Assembly (NCBI GenBank): GCA_024225635.1
Contig: JAAEMK010000497.1
Span: 186,001-250,000 of the forward strand
Direction: 5' to 3'
DNA: 64,000 nucleotides
From: Desulfobacteraceae bacterium
Lineage (GTDB): Bacteria > Desulfobacterota > Desulfobacteria > Desulfobacterales > Desulfobacteraceae
Shown: positions 36,312 to 44,893 of the stretch, piece after piece
Numbering within the stretch: position 1 is the first letter of the stretch
Layout of the letters: each line of letters opens with the position of its first letter
Translations under genes and position numbers: made by a program
The notes under the pieces: generated by a model
What the model was told of the DNA's origin: nothing
Seen by the model: only the letters and a program-made list of their open reading frames with translations
The model's database searches: none

Positions 36312-37226
36312 TTACAAGAGCCCCTTTTCCTTGAGCCAGTTCAAGGTCACAGCTGATACCTTTTTATGGTCCACATCCACGGCCTTGTTGAGGGTCTGCA
36401 TCTCTTCCGTGGTCAGGTTTTCCGTCAGCGGCTTCAGGATCTCCCGGATTTCAGGATAGGCATCAAGCACCTCCTTTCTGATCACTGGCGCGGCATTGTA
36501 AACCGGGAAGAAATTTTTATCGTCCTCCATGTTAACAAGGCCGAAGGAGACGATGCGTCCGTCCGTTGCAAATCCCATGGCTACATCCACCTGGCCGTTT
36601 TTCAGCGCCATGTAGGTGATGCCCGGATCCATTTTTTTTATTTGGGAGACCGGAACCCTGAAACCGTATACTTTCATCAGTTTTTTGATGCCATCGGGTC
36701 TTTCCCAGAATTCCGAGCTGACGGCAAGAACAAATTTTTTGGGGTCCTTGGTGATGGCCGCGCCCAAATCGCTTATGGTTTTGATCCCGGCCCGGCTCGC
36801 TTCCTCTTTTTTCATCATTAGGGTAAAGGTGTTGTTCAGGTTGGCACTATCCAGCCAGATCAACCCTTTGGCAGCATCCTTTTGTTTCATCCAGTCGTAC
36901 ACTTTCTGGGGATCGGTCATCACGGCAGTATCTTTTCCCTTGTAAAACAGGGTGTAGGCGGTGCCGGTGTACTCGAAATAGAAGTCAACCTGTGCGGTTT
37001 CCAGGGATTTTCGGGCGAGGGAGGTGCTGACCCCGGTTTTAAGGGTGACGGTGAAGCCGTTCTTTTCCAGCAGATGTTTGGCCAGCTCCGGCAGGATGTA
37101 CTGCTCGGTGAAGTTCTTTCCGCCAATGGTGATGGCCTTTTCCGCCATGACGCCGGAAGCCGTAAACAGGGTGAGGCACAACAGGCCGACCACTCCGGTC
37201 AGTCCTTTTTTCAAATGGGTACGCAT
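36312..37226 (-). CDS. Quaternary-amine ABC transporter substrate-binding protein
   Basis: 304 residues with a signal peptide (GLLCLTLFTASGVMA). ITIGGKNFTEQYILPELAKH and YFEYTGTAYTLFYKG match the OpuCC/OsmF (glycine betaine, choline, carnitine) binding family. Fourth and last gene of the ATPase-permease-permease-binding protein operon. It is probably used for osmoprotectant or methylamine uptake. Confidence 0.92.
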   Translation of the reverse strand: MRTHLKKGLTGVVGLLCLTLFTASGVMAEKAITIGGKNFTEQYILPELAKHLLEKNGFTVTLKTGVSTSLARKSLETAQVDFYFEYTGTAYTLFYKGKDTAVMTDPQKVYDWMKQKDAAKGLIWLDSANLNNTFTLMMKKEEASRAGIKTISDLGAAITKDPKKFVLAVSSEFWERPDGIKKLMKVYGFRVPVSQIKKMDPGITYMALKNGQVDVAMGFATDGRIVSFGLVNMEDDKNFFPVYNAAPVIRKEVLDAYPEIREILKPLTENLTTEEMQTLNKAVDVDHKKVSAVTLNWLKEKGLL

Positions 37227-37255
37227 TTTTTTCCTTTATGCTTTTATGGTTAAAC

Positions 37256-37993
37256 TTAGGTGTTCTGTAATCGTAGTCCCTTGGGAATGAGCGCCAGGCC
37301 CAGGAGTTCACACAGATAGTCCCCTGTAAGGGCCAGGAGGGTGGTGGGGATGGCGCCGGCCAGAAGTTTTGTGGGCTCCATCATGTCGATACCGGTGAAG
37401 ATCAGGTCGCCGAGGCCCCCCGCGCCCACGAGAAAGCCCAGGGGGGCGGTGCCCACGTTGATCACCAGGGCGATCCGGAATCCGGTGAGAATCACCGAGG
37501 CCGCATTGGGCAGCTCGGCCGAGAACAGGACCTGAAGGGGGGTGAGCCCGATGCCCCGTGCCGCATCGATGAGCCCGGGGGAGACGGCGTTGATGCCGGC
37601 CATGGTGTTCCGGGCAATGGGCAGGACCGAATAGATCAGCAGGGCGAAGATGGCCGGCCGGGTGCCGATGCCCAGGGCGCTCATGGCCAGGGCGATCACC
37701 GCCAGGGAGGGGATGGTCTGGCCCAGGCTGATGACGTACATCACCGTGGAGGAAAATTTTCGGAACCTGTCCCGGGTCAGGAGAATGCCGGCGGATAGTC
37801 CGATGATGGTCGCAAAAAACATGCTCGTTCCCACCAGGTGCAGGTGCTGCTTCATAAGCTCCAGCACATACTCCAGCTCATAAGGGTCGGCAAGGTATTC
37901 CACCAGTCCGATCTGCTGGGCCTTTACCCCGCAGATGAAGAGAATTGCCGCCAAAAAAAATCTATATAGTTTGATCATGTAGTTGCTCATCAC
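37256..37993 (-). CDS. Quaternary-amine ABC transporter permease 2
   Basis: 245 residues with about six membrane helices. The EAA-type loop MAGINAVSPGLIDAARGIGLTPLQVLFSAELPNA, quoted only in part here, lies around residues 130-165 and contacts the ATPase. Start ATG overlaps the end of the other permease gene (37990), giving a coupled heterodimer typical of OpuC-type importers. Confidence 0.9.
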   Translation of the reverse strand: MMSNYMIKLYRFFLAAILFICGVKAQQIGLVEYLADPYELEYVLELMKQHLHLVGTSMFFATIIGLSAGILLTRDRFRKFSSTVMYVISLGQTIPSLAVIALAMSALGIGTRPAIFALLIYSVLPIARNTMAGINAVSPGLIDAARGIGLTPLQVLFSAELPNAASVILTGFRIALVINVGTAPLGFLVGAGGLGDLIFTGIDMMEPTKLLAGAIPTTLLALTGDYLCELLGLALIPKGLRLQNT

Positions 37994-38652
37994 TGCCTTC
38001 CTTGAATTTTCAGTCCCTGGGATGTGAGCGCCCTTTGCAGCAGGGCCATCAGGGAATCCACCAGGATCGCCAGCACGGAAACCCCCAGAGCCCCGGTGAT
38101 GATCATGGCCTCATAGGACCTGGATATGCCCTGCTGGATGAACACCCCGAGCCCGCCGGCCCCGATATAGGCGGCAATGGCGCCGATGCCGATGTTCATC
38201 ACTGCGGCGGTCCTGAGACCGGCCAGGATCACCGGGATGGCCAGGGGAATTTCCACCTCCACAAGCAGTTTCCACCGGGTCAGTCCCAGCCCCTTGCCCG
38301 CATCCACCAGGGCCGGGTCCACATTCTTGATGGCAATGTAGGTGTTGCGAATGATGGGCAGTTCGCTGTACAGCACCAGGGCAATGACCGCCGGTACCTT
38401 GCCCAGGCCCCAGCCCATGGGCGCCAGGACCGGCAGCATGATACCGAACATGGCAATGGAGGGAATGGTCATGAGAATGTTGGCCGTGTCCAGGACTTTC
38501 TTGGCCAGGGCCTCGTTCCGGGTGATGGCAATGCCCGTGGGAATGCCCGTGATCATGGCGATAAACAGGGACAGAAACACGATCCAGATGTGTTCCCAGG
38601 TCAGAAAGAGGGCCTGGTCGATATTTTCACTTATAAACGTCAGGAGTTCCAT
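37990..38652 (-). CDS. Quaternary-amine ABC transporter permease 1
   Basis: 220 residues, about five or six membrane helices. The ATPase-contact loop is NVDPALVDAGKGLGLTRWKL near residue 110. It lies between the ATPase gene and the second permease, 11 bases after the former. It imports together with its paralogue. Confidence 0.9.
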   Translation of the reverse strand: MELLTFISENIDQALFLTWEHIWIVFLSLFIAMITGIPTGIAITRNEALAKKVLDTANILMTIPSIAMFGIMLPVLAPMGWGLGKVPAVIALVLYSELPIIRNTYIAIKNVDPALVDAGKGLGLTRWKLLVEVEIPLAIPVILAGLRTAAVMNIGIGAIAAYIGAGGLGVFIQQGISRSYEAMIITGALGVSVLAILVDSLMALLQRALTSQGLKIQGRQ

Positions 38653-38663
38653 GGATTCGCCTC

Positions 38664-39788
38664 CTAATCCGTATCGTCTTCATAGAGTTCCAGAATTTTT
38701 TTCTGGATGTTCTGGTAGGTGATGGAACCCTTGAAATTGCCGTTTTCATCCACCACGCAATAGGTGGTCATGCTGTCCATGAGCATGGATGAGAGCACGT
38801 CCCTGAGGGGTTCGTCATCCTCAACAAATACCTGGTAGGGTTCGGCCACGCCCGAGACAGGCCCTTCCTCGAATTTGACCAGCCGCGGGGTGACATACCC
38901 GATGGGCTTGTCGTCCTTGATCACGATGGCGGAGGCTCTGCTCTTTTCCGAAAAGAATTTCACGGCTTCCGGGCAGGGGGTGTCGGCCCTGAGGATATTT
39001 TTTGGGTTTTTGTTCATGGCGTCCCGGGCCCGGATCAGGCCCAGCACCTTGAGGGCGCGGTCGGCCCCCACAAAATCGGATACAAACTTGTTCCTGGGCT
39101 GGGTGAGGATCATTTCAGGGGTGTCGTACTGGACCAGCTGTCCCGCCTTGAATATGGCGATCCGGTCCGCCATTTTGATCGCTTCGTGGATGTCGTGGGA
39201 GACAAAGGCGATGGTCTTTTTCAGCCGGGCCTGGAGGCGCATGAATTCATCCTGGATCTTGTCCCGGTTGATGGGGTCGATGGCCCCGAAGGGTTCGTCC
39301 ATGAGAAGGATCTTGGGGTCGGCCGCCAGGGCCCTGGCCACGCCGATGCGCTGCTGCTGGCCGCCGGACAGCTCCACGGGGTAGCGGCTGCTGTAAGTGT
39401 CCGGGTCCAGCTTGACCAGTTCCAGGAGCTTTGCGACCCGTTCGTTGATTTTTTCCCTGTCCCATTTCAGGACCCGGGGCACCATGGCGATGTTGTCAAA
39501 AATGGTCTTGTTGGGAAAGAGGCCGATCTGCTGGATCACATACCCCATGCTGCGCCGCAGGCGGACCGGGTCGATCTCGCGGATGTTGCGCCCGCCAACC
39601 GATATGCTACCCCCGGTGACCGATTCCAGCTTGTTGGTCATCCGCAGCAGGGTGGTTTTGCCGCATCCCGAAGGCCCCAGGAAAACCACCACCTCGCCCT
39701 CGGCTATTTTAAAGCTGACATCATTGACAGCGGTGACGGCTGTTTCGCCATCACCATAAATTTTTTTTACATTTTGATACTCTATCAT
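38664..39788 (-). CDS. Quaternary-amine ABC transporter ATP-binding protein with CBS pair
   Basis: 374 residues. Walker A GPSGCGKTTLL, signature LSGGQQQRIGVARAL, Walker B ILLMDEPFGAIDP, then two CBS domains from about 255 (YCVVDENGNFKGSITYQNI at the end). In OpuA/OpuC systems the CBS pair senses ionic strength. First gene of the operon, directly behind the duplicated promoter-leader block that also precedes glnA. Confidence 0.92.
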   Translation of the reverse strand: MIEYQNVKKIYGDGETAVTAVNDVSFKIAEGEVVVFLGPSGCGKTTLLRMTNKLESVTGGSISVGGRNIREIDPVRLRRSMGYVIQQIGLFPNKTIFDNIAMVPRVLKWDREKINERVAKLLELVKLDPDTYSSRYPVELSGGQQQRIGVARALAADPKILLMDEPFGAIDPINRDKIQDEFMRLQARLKKTIAFVSHDIHEAIKMADRIAIFKAGQLVQYDTPEMILTQPRNKFVSDFVGADRALKVLGLIRARDAMNKNPKNILRADTPCPEAVKFFSEKSRASAIVIKDDKPIGYVTPRLVKFEEGPVSGVAEPYQVFVEDDEPLRDVLSSMLMDSMTTYCVVDENGNFKGSITYQNIQKKILELYEDDTD

Positions 39789-39821
39789 ATGAATTTGCTC
39801 AATACATTATAGCGTTCTATC

Positions 39822-40042
39822 TTATCAAATGCGCAGAAAAGAAAAGTTGATTACTGCGCCCGTTGCCGAACAAAAATCTAATGAACCTAACACGGACTTG
39901 TATCTGACTCAATGTATTTTTTTGAAAGCGAAAATGTGAAATTGTTAATTATTTTAGGGCGGGGTTCCGTTTTTTTGTCTGATTAATGCTTTGAATTGTA
40001 TGTATGTGGCGAGTTGATTCTTTGATGGCCCAGGCAAAAAGG
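39822..40042 (-). promoter_or_regulatory. Duplicated promoter-leader block, transporter copy
   Basis: This 221-base stretch is a diverged direct copy of 41468-41688. On the minus strand it holds TTGAGT (39907-39912), a 17-base spacer and TAGGTT (39884-39889). A leader hairpin follows, CTGCGC (39854-39859) with GCGCAG (39831-39836) around a 17-base loop. The transporter ATG lies about 34 bases further on. The same spacing and stem occur in the glnA copy, so promoter and leader look functionally conserved. No other gene lies in 39789-40122. Confidence 0.75.
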
Positions 40043-40079
40043 AATTTGCCAGCCACGGTCCCATTAAATGGAAGTTTGA

Positions 40080-40109
40080 CTCATCCATGGGGAACATTCC
40101 ATGGATGAG
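40080..40109 (-). terminator. Hairpin after glnA
   Basis: CTCATCCATGG and CCATGGATGAG form a perfect 11-bp stem around an 8-base loop, 13 bases after the glnA stop. No T-run follows on the minus strand, so it may be a processing or weak termination hairpin. Confidence 0.6.
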
Positions 40110-40122
40110 CGTTCCTTGGGGA

Positions 40123-41448
40123 TTAAATGGACAGGTAGTGCCGCTGCTCTCTGGCAGAAATATGAACCCTGTCATCTTCCCATTCCTGGATTTTCAACGC
40201 CATGAAATTGTCATAGAGTTTTTCGCCCAGAACATCTTTCAAAAAGGAGCTGGCTTCCGCTTCCACCAGGGCTTCATACAAGGTGCGGGGTAAGAACCGG
40301 TCGTCCCAGACTTTCATTTTGTAATCGCGTTTGTAGGTGCTGCCCTTGTCCGGAGCGGCGGGGGGGAGCTGCTCCCGGATTCCCTGAAGCCCCATGGCGA
40401 TAAGGGTCGCCATCTGAAGGTAGACATTCCCGGCCGGATCGGGGTTACGCAATTCGATCCGGGTGGCTTGGGGGCTGTTGGTGTAGGGTACCCGCACCAT
40501 GGAGCTGCGGTTGCGAAAACCCCAGCCGCGAACGATGGGCGCTTCTTTCTCCACCACATAGGCTTTGTAGGAATTGACCGTGGACGCCATGACCACCGAG
40601 GTTTCCCTGGCATATTTCAAAATGCCGGCAATGAACTGGCGCGCCAGGCTGCTCAGGTTATGATCGGCATCGGCGTCGTAAAAGATGTTGTTCCCGTCCT
40701 GGTCCTGGATGGACAGGTGCATGTGAAATGCGTTGCGGTTGTATTCCTTGAACGGCTTGGGCATGAAGCTGGCGTAATATCCGTTTTCCTGGGCAACCCG
40801 CTGGGCAATGTAGTTAAACAGAAGGGTTCGGTCGGCCGCATTGACAGGATCGGTGCATTCAAGGTTGATTTCATGCTGGGAGGGGGTGACTTCATGGTGG
40901 GCTTTTTCATACACAATGCCGCACTTTCCAAGAACATCGGTGATCTGCTGGCGAATGATCTGCCCCCGGTCATGGGGGGTGGAGTGGAAGTACCCGGCTT
41001 TGTCCGAATGGACATCGGATGGAAACCCGTTTTTTGATGTCAGGGCAAATTCATCCCCCTTCAAAATGAAAAATTCGTGCTCCGGTCCTACAAAAAAGCT
41101 GAAGCCGAATTCCTCCCGGGCGGCCTTGACCATATCCTGGAGAATGTTCCGGGGATCCACCCCTGCGGGTTCGCCCTCTTCGTTCAGTACATTGGCAATG
41201 AAAAAACCAACGGTCTCATCGGAAAAGGGGATGTTGCGAAGGGTTTCCAATTTGGGCATGAGGATTCGGTCGCTGTGTTCCACGTTGGCAAAGCCGGCAA
41301 TGGAACTGCCGTCAAATCCGACGCCGTTGCCAAAAATATCTTTGATTTTATGTTTGTTGACCGACAGGTTCATCAGCCGGCCGTTTAGATCTGTGAAAAA
41401 AAGCTTGGTGCAATCAACGTCTTTGAGGTGACTTTCTAAGTCGTCCAT
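40123..41448 (-). CDS. glnA: Glutamine synthetase, GSI-alpha-like
   Basis: 441 residues from the ATG behind AGGAAGGAG. GFDGSSIAGFANVEHSD, FVGPEHEFFI and NAFHMHLSIQDQDG are the conserved ammonia, ATP and metal motifs. It is about 30 residues shorter than GSI-beta enzymes and lacks the NLYDLP adenylylation loop. It is therefore probably feedback-controlled rather than modified by GlnE. It shares a promoter-leader block with the neighbouring amine transporter, pointing to a common nitrogen or osmotic signal. Confidence 0.93.
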   Translation of the reverse strand: MDDLESHLKDVDCTKLFFTDLNGRLMNLSVNKHKIKDIFGNGVGFDGSSIAGFANVEHSDRILMPKLETLRNIPFSDETVGFFIANVLNEEGEPAGVDPRNILQDMVKAAREEFGFSFFVGPEHEFFILKGDEFALTSKNGFPSDVHSDKAGYFHSTPHDRGQIIRQQITDVLGKCGIVYEKAHHEVTPSQHEINLECTDPVNAADRTLLFNYIAQRVAQENGYYASFMPKPFKEYNRNAFHMHLSIQDQDGNNIFYDADADHNLSSLARQFIAGILKYARETSVVMASTVNSYKAYVVEKEAPIVRGWGFRNRSSMVRVPYTNSPQATRIELRNPDPAGNVYLQMATLIAMGLQGIREQLPPAAPDKGSTYKRDYKMKVWDDRFLPRTLYEALVEAEASSFLKDVLGEKLYDNFMALKIQEWEDDRVHISAREQRHYLSI

Positions 41449-41467
41449 GTTCTCCTTCCTGGTTTTT

Positions 41468-41688
41468 TTATCAAATGCGCAGAAAAGTTCATTACTGCGC
41501 CCGTTGTCGAACAAAAACGTAATGAACCTAACATGGAATTGTATCTTGTTCAATGTGTTTTTTTTTAAGAAAAACATGGAATTGTTAATTATATTGATGT
41601 TCAGGGCCGTTTTTTATCCTGATAAATGCTTTGAGTTATATGTATATAGGTGGGGCGGAGAGGTGTGGTGATGGGCCCAGGAAAAAGG
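41468..41688 (-). promoter_or_regulatory. Duplicated promoter-leader block, glnA copy
   Basis: Direct copy of 39822-40042, same length. On the minus strand TTGAAC (41548-41553) and TAGGTT (41525-41530) are 17 bases apart, predicting a leader of about 70 bases. The conserved stem CTGCGC (41495-41500) / GCGCAG (41477-41482) has a 12-base loop here, five shorter than in the other copy. The stem survives while the loop changes, which favours a real RNA or protein-binding structure. Confidence 0.75.
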
Positions 41689-41915
41689 CCGATACCAACG
41701 GGTTGAACTCGCTGGAAGCGTTGGGGAACCGGGATATTGAGCTCTGGGTCCATCCGGGCAATGTCAATGCCATCGCATTCTGCCGGCGGTTGGGATTCGC
41801 AACCGGTCCCATGATGAAACGGGTGACCGGGAAGCCGTTGCAGGGCGATCATCGCCGACATCGGATCCCCTGTCTCCAGCCTGAAAAATTTCCATCTTTC
41901 CCCCATTATTTATAG
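41688..41915 (+). pseudogene. GNAT acetyltransferase C-terminal remnant
   Basis: The plus frame reads IELWVHPGNVNAIAFCRRLG, the acetyl-CoA-site half of a GNAT fold (V-x-N-x-x-A-I-x-x-Y/C-x-x-x-G-F). The N-terminal 90 or so residues are absent; upstream sequence is the duplicated glnA promoter block. There is no valid start. It is probably a gene broken when that block was duplicated. Confidence 0.6.
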
Positions 41916-41982
41916 ATCGTGTCTCTCTCCCGGGAACTTCGACTTCTTTTTCGACTCGTGGTCGAGATAAGAATATTTGTTC

Positions 41983-42010
41983 TTGACAATGTTGTTCGCA
42001 TACGTAATAT
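41983..42010 (+). promoter_or_regulatory. Promoter and palindromes before marR
   Basis: TTGACA (41983-41988), a 16-base spacer and TAATAT (42005-42010) lie 34 bases before the marR start. GAATATT (41971-41977) and AATATTC (42007-42013) form a dyad spanning the promoter, and TCGAC/GTCGA lies just upstream. MarR proteins usually repress from such dyads, so autoregulation is likely. Confidence 0.7.
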
Positions 42011-42043
42011 TCGAATCAATACTATGCCCCATGGGAGGATCTC

Positions 42044-42496
42044 ATGCTGTTTCGAGCGTTGGAGGATTGCCCCTACTACCTTGTCTCCAGGGTATATCTC
42101 GCCGTAACCTCGGCCCTTAAAAAGGGACTGGCGGCATCGGGGGCCCCCCATGTCAAGCCCGCCTACATAGGAGTGCTTTTCACCCTGTGGACAGAAAAGA
42201 GCCTGCGGCCCAGTGAACTCGGGAAAAGGGCGGGCCTTGAACCCTCGTCCATGACAGGGCTTCTGGATCGCATGGAGCGGGCCAACCTTGTGAAAAGGAC
42301 CCCGGACCCCCGGGACCGGCGGGCCAGCAGAATCGAACTCACGGCCGACGGCATCCATGCCCTGGGGCCGGTTCTCGACGCGATCACCCGGATCCTCGAG
42401 ACCACATTCGCCGATATCCCGGCCAAGGATCTTCAAACCACCAAACGAGTGCTTCGCACCGTTCTTCTAAACTGCAGCAAGGAGGGGATGAAATGA
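42044..42496 (+). CDS. MarR-family transcriptional regulator
   Basis: 150 residues with a winged helix-turn-helix (LRPSELGKRAGLEPSSMTGL) and the wing KRTPDPRDRRASRIELT. GGGAGG precedes the ATG. It overlaps the first dehydratase gene by four bases, so it very likely controls that operon. MarR proteins often sense aromatic or CoA-thioester ligands, which would fit a dehydratase or benzoyl-CoA-reductase-like pathway. Confidence 0.92.
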   Translation: MLFRALEDCPYYLVSRVYLAVTSALKKGLAASGAPHVKPAYIGVLFTLWTEKSLRPSELGKRAGLEPSSMTGLLDRMERANLVKRTPDPRDRRASRIELTADGIHALGPVLDAITRILETTFADIPAKDLQTTKRVLRTVLLNCSKEGMK

Positions 42497-43539
42497 AAAA
42501 CAAGCGCCTCGGGTTCACCTGTGCCTATGCGCCGGTGCCCATCATCGAGGCGGCAGGATTCCAGGCGTTCCGGGTCCTGCCCCAGGGAGAATGCCCGGAC
42601 CAGGCAGGCCAGCTTCTCCACGACAACCTCTGCCCCCATGTGAAACGGGTGCTTGACAGGGCCCTTGCCAACGATCTGCCCGGGCTTGCGGGCATGGTCT
42701 TTGTCAACTCCTGCGACGCCATGCGAAGGGTTGCCGATGCCTGGCGGGCCGCACGGCCCCATGACAAGGTGATGGTCCTTGATCTGCCCTCCACCAATTC
42801 CTCCTCCAGCATCGAGTTCCTGGCGGCGGAGTATGACCGCATGGCCAGGACCCTTTTCAAGTGGAACAATCTGCCGTTTTCCCGGGAGAGGGTCAGGGCG
42901 CGGATCAAGGTGTGGAACGCCCTTGGCCGGACCCTTGATTTTCTTGGGACAAAGATGGAAGAGGCTTTTTATCCGGGGCTTGCAGCCGCTGTTCAGATCG
43001 CTGTCAACACGGCTGCCACGGATTCCGTGGATGCCGCCCTTGCCATGGCGAACGCCATCGTGTCCAACGGGTGGACCGCCAAACAGGGCCATGCGCCGGT
43101 GTCCGTGTTTGGCAACCTCCTGTTTGATCCCAAGGTGTTTGACCTGTTTGAAGCGTGGAATATGCATGTGACAAGCCTGGACTTCTGCACGGGGTTACGC
43201 TTTGTTTCTCCCGTGGGGCCATCCCCGATGGCGGATCCCTTTGACGCCCTGGCCCGCTCTTATATGACGGGGCCACCCTGTGCCCGGACCATGGATACGA
43301 CACGGCCCGGCGCCATCGCCCAAAAGATCGTTGAACAGGCAGGGGCGGGTAATGCCAGGGGAGTGATGGGATTTACCCTGAAATTCTGCGATCCCTATCT
43401 TGCCAGGATACCCGGGATTCGGGAGGCCCTCCAGGGGGCCGGGCTGCCCTTTCTCATGCTGGAGGGGGACTGCACCATGGGCGACGTCGGGCAGCAGCAG
43501 ACACGAATCGAAGCCTTTACCGAAATGCTGGGGGTGTAA
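42493..43539 (+). CDS. 2-hydroxyacyl-CoA dehydratase family subunit (HgdB/HadC-like), first
   Basis: 348 residues of the HGD-D family. Possible [4Fe-4S] ligands are in FVNSCDAMRR, DFCTGLRF and KFCDPY, and the end GDCTMGDVGQQQTRIEAFTE is the family's closing motif. Such subunits act as heterodimers that dehydrate 2-hydroxyacyl-CoAs or reduce aromatic CoA esters after one-electron activation. The second subunit and the activase follow. Confidence 0.88.
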   Translation: MKNKRLGFTCAYAPVPIIEAAGFQAFRVLPQGECPDQAGQLLHDNLCPHVKRVLDRALANDLPGLAGMVFVNSCDAMRRVADAWRAARPHDKVMVLDLPSTNSSSSIEFLAAEYDRMARTLFKWNNLPFSRERVRARIKVWNALGRTLDFLGTKMEEAFYPGLAAAVQIAVNTAATDSVDAALAMANAIVSNGWTAKQGHAPVSVFGNLLFDPKVFDLFEAWNMHVTSLDFCTGLRFVSPVGPSPMADPFDALARSYMTGPPCARTMDTTRPGAIAQKIVEQAGAGNARGVMGFTLKFCDPYLARIPGIREALQGAGLPFLMLEGDCTMGDVGQQQTRIEAFTEMLGV

Positions 43540-43540
43540 G

Positions 43541-44752
43541 ATGATGCACGATCATTTCAGTTCCATCGTGGACGGGATCACGGCTAAACTTGAACAAGCG
43601 CCCGGCGGCATCCATGCCCGGAAACGCTATGCCCTGGCCGTTGCAAAGCTTGGCCGGCGACTCTATTCCGGGAATGCGCGCATTGCCTGGTGCGGGGTGA
43701 CCGCTCCCTTTGACCTTCTCAATGCCATGGGGGTCACCTCCTGCTTTGTGGAGTTTGTCGGGGCCATGCTGGCATCCACGGAAACGGCGGAGCACTTCAT
43801 CCAGGAAGCCGAGGACGCAGGATATGCTGCGGACTCCTGTGCCTACCACCGGGCGGTCACCGGGGCCATGCTCAAATCGGCCATGCCGGTACCGGATTTC
43901 ATCATCGGCACCAGCAGTCCCTGCACGGCAGGGCTTGCCGTGATGGAAAACATGGCAAAAGCGTACAAACGGGATCTGTTCGTGCTTAACGTTCCCCAGG
44001 AGGATTCCCCGGCCGCGGTTAGGTTTCTTGCCGGCCAGGTCGAGGAGATGGCAGGCTTTGTGGCCGGTCATACCGGTCAGGCCCTGTCACGGAATCGCCT
44101 GGGGGAGGCCCTGGTGCTGACCAACGAGGCCACCGTGCTTATCCGGGAGATCTATGGTCTTGCAAAACAGAAGCCCTCGCCGGTGGATTCCCGGTTTTTA
44201 AGGGATTTTGGCGTGGTCGTGGCGCTGTTCATGGGCACCCGGGAAGGGGTCGACATCTGCCGGGCCTTCCGGGACGAACTCAGCCACAGGGTCACCACGG
44301 GCGCCATGGACCCTTCCCGGGAGCGCATCCGGCTCATGTGGATCCAGAACCGGGTCCAGTACCCGTTCCCCATGGAGGCCATGCTCACCGATTTCGGTGC
44401 CAAGATCGTGGCGGACGAGCTCAATGATGTCACCTGGGAGCCCATGGACCCGGACAACCCCTTTGAGAGCATTGCCCGGCGGATTCTCTCCATACCCTTC
44501 AGCCGGAACGCCGGTTCCCGGGTTGCCCATCTTCAGGCCCTTGCCCGGGAGTACCGGATTGACGGGGCCATCAACCCCTGCCACTGGGGATGCCGCCAGG
44601 GAACCGGGATACGGGGGATCATCTCAAACGGGCTCAGGGAGATCGGGGTACCGGTGCTGAACCTGGAGATCGATTGCGTTGATTCGCGGAATCTTGCCAG
44701 GGGCCAGGTCCAGACCCGGATCGAGGCGTTCACGGAGATGATACAAGGTTAA
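43541..44752 (+). CDS. 2-hydroxyacyl-CoA dehydratase family subunit (HgdA/HadB-like), second
   Basis: About 403 residues from the ATG at 43541, directly after the previous stop; the longer frame to 43400 overlaps it and is rejected. Cluster cysteines appear in WCGVTAPFDLLNAMG, CAYHRA and NPCHWGCRQG. The end CVDSRNLARGQVQTRIEAF parallels the first subunit. The pair forms the catalytic heterodimer. The substrate is not readable and no CoA-transferase gene is present nearby. The 141 bases to the next gene are non-coding. Confidence 0.88.
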   Translation: MMHDHFSSIVDGITAKLEQAPGGIHARKRYALAVAKLGRRLYSGNARIAWCGVTAPFDLLNAMGVTSCFVEFVGAMLASTETAEHFIQEAEDAGYAADSCAYHRAVTGAMLKSAMPVPDFIIGTSSPCTAGLAVMENMAKAYKRDLFVLNVPQEDSPAAVRFLAGQVEEMAGFVAGHTGQALSRNRLGEALVLTNEATVLIREIYGLAKQKPSPVDSRFLRDFGVVVALFMGTREGVDICRAFRDELSHRVTTGAMDPSRERIRLMWIQNRVQYPFPMEAMLTDFGAKIVADELNDVTWEPMDPDNPFESIARRILSIPFSRNAGSRVAHLQALAREYRIDGAINPCHWGCRQGTGIRGIISNGLREIGVPVLNLEIDCVDSRNLARGQVQTRIEAFTEMIQG

Positions 44753-44893
44753 GGAATCACGGCCCGGGGAGTTTCCGGGAATTGCCGGGACACCGGCACC
44801 ATGTTGATGATACAGGGTTGAGACGCCATGCTCCTCGGCACAGCCGGGCCGTGGCGGTAATGATTGTTTTTTATGAAATAGGGAGACGAGCCA

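Noticed and set aside
41449-41560. Glutamine riboswitch (glnA motif) in the glnA leader
   Set aside because: The conserved core of the glnA RNA motif is not visible; only a simple stem shared with the transporter leader is present.
44739-44822. Short repeat ATGATACA(A/G)GGTT after the second dehydratase gene
   Set aside because: Only about 12 matching bases; it could be chance and has no further structure.
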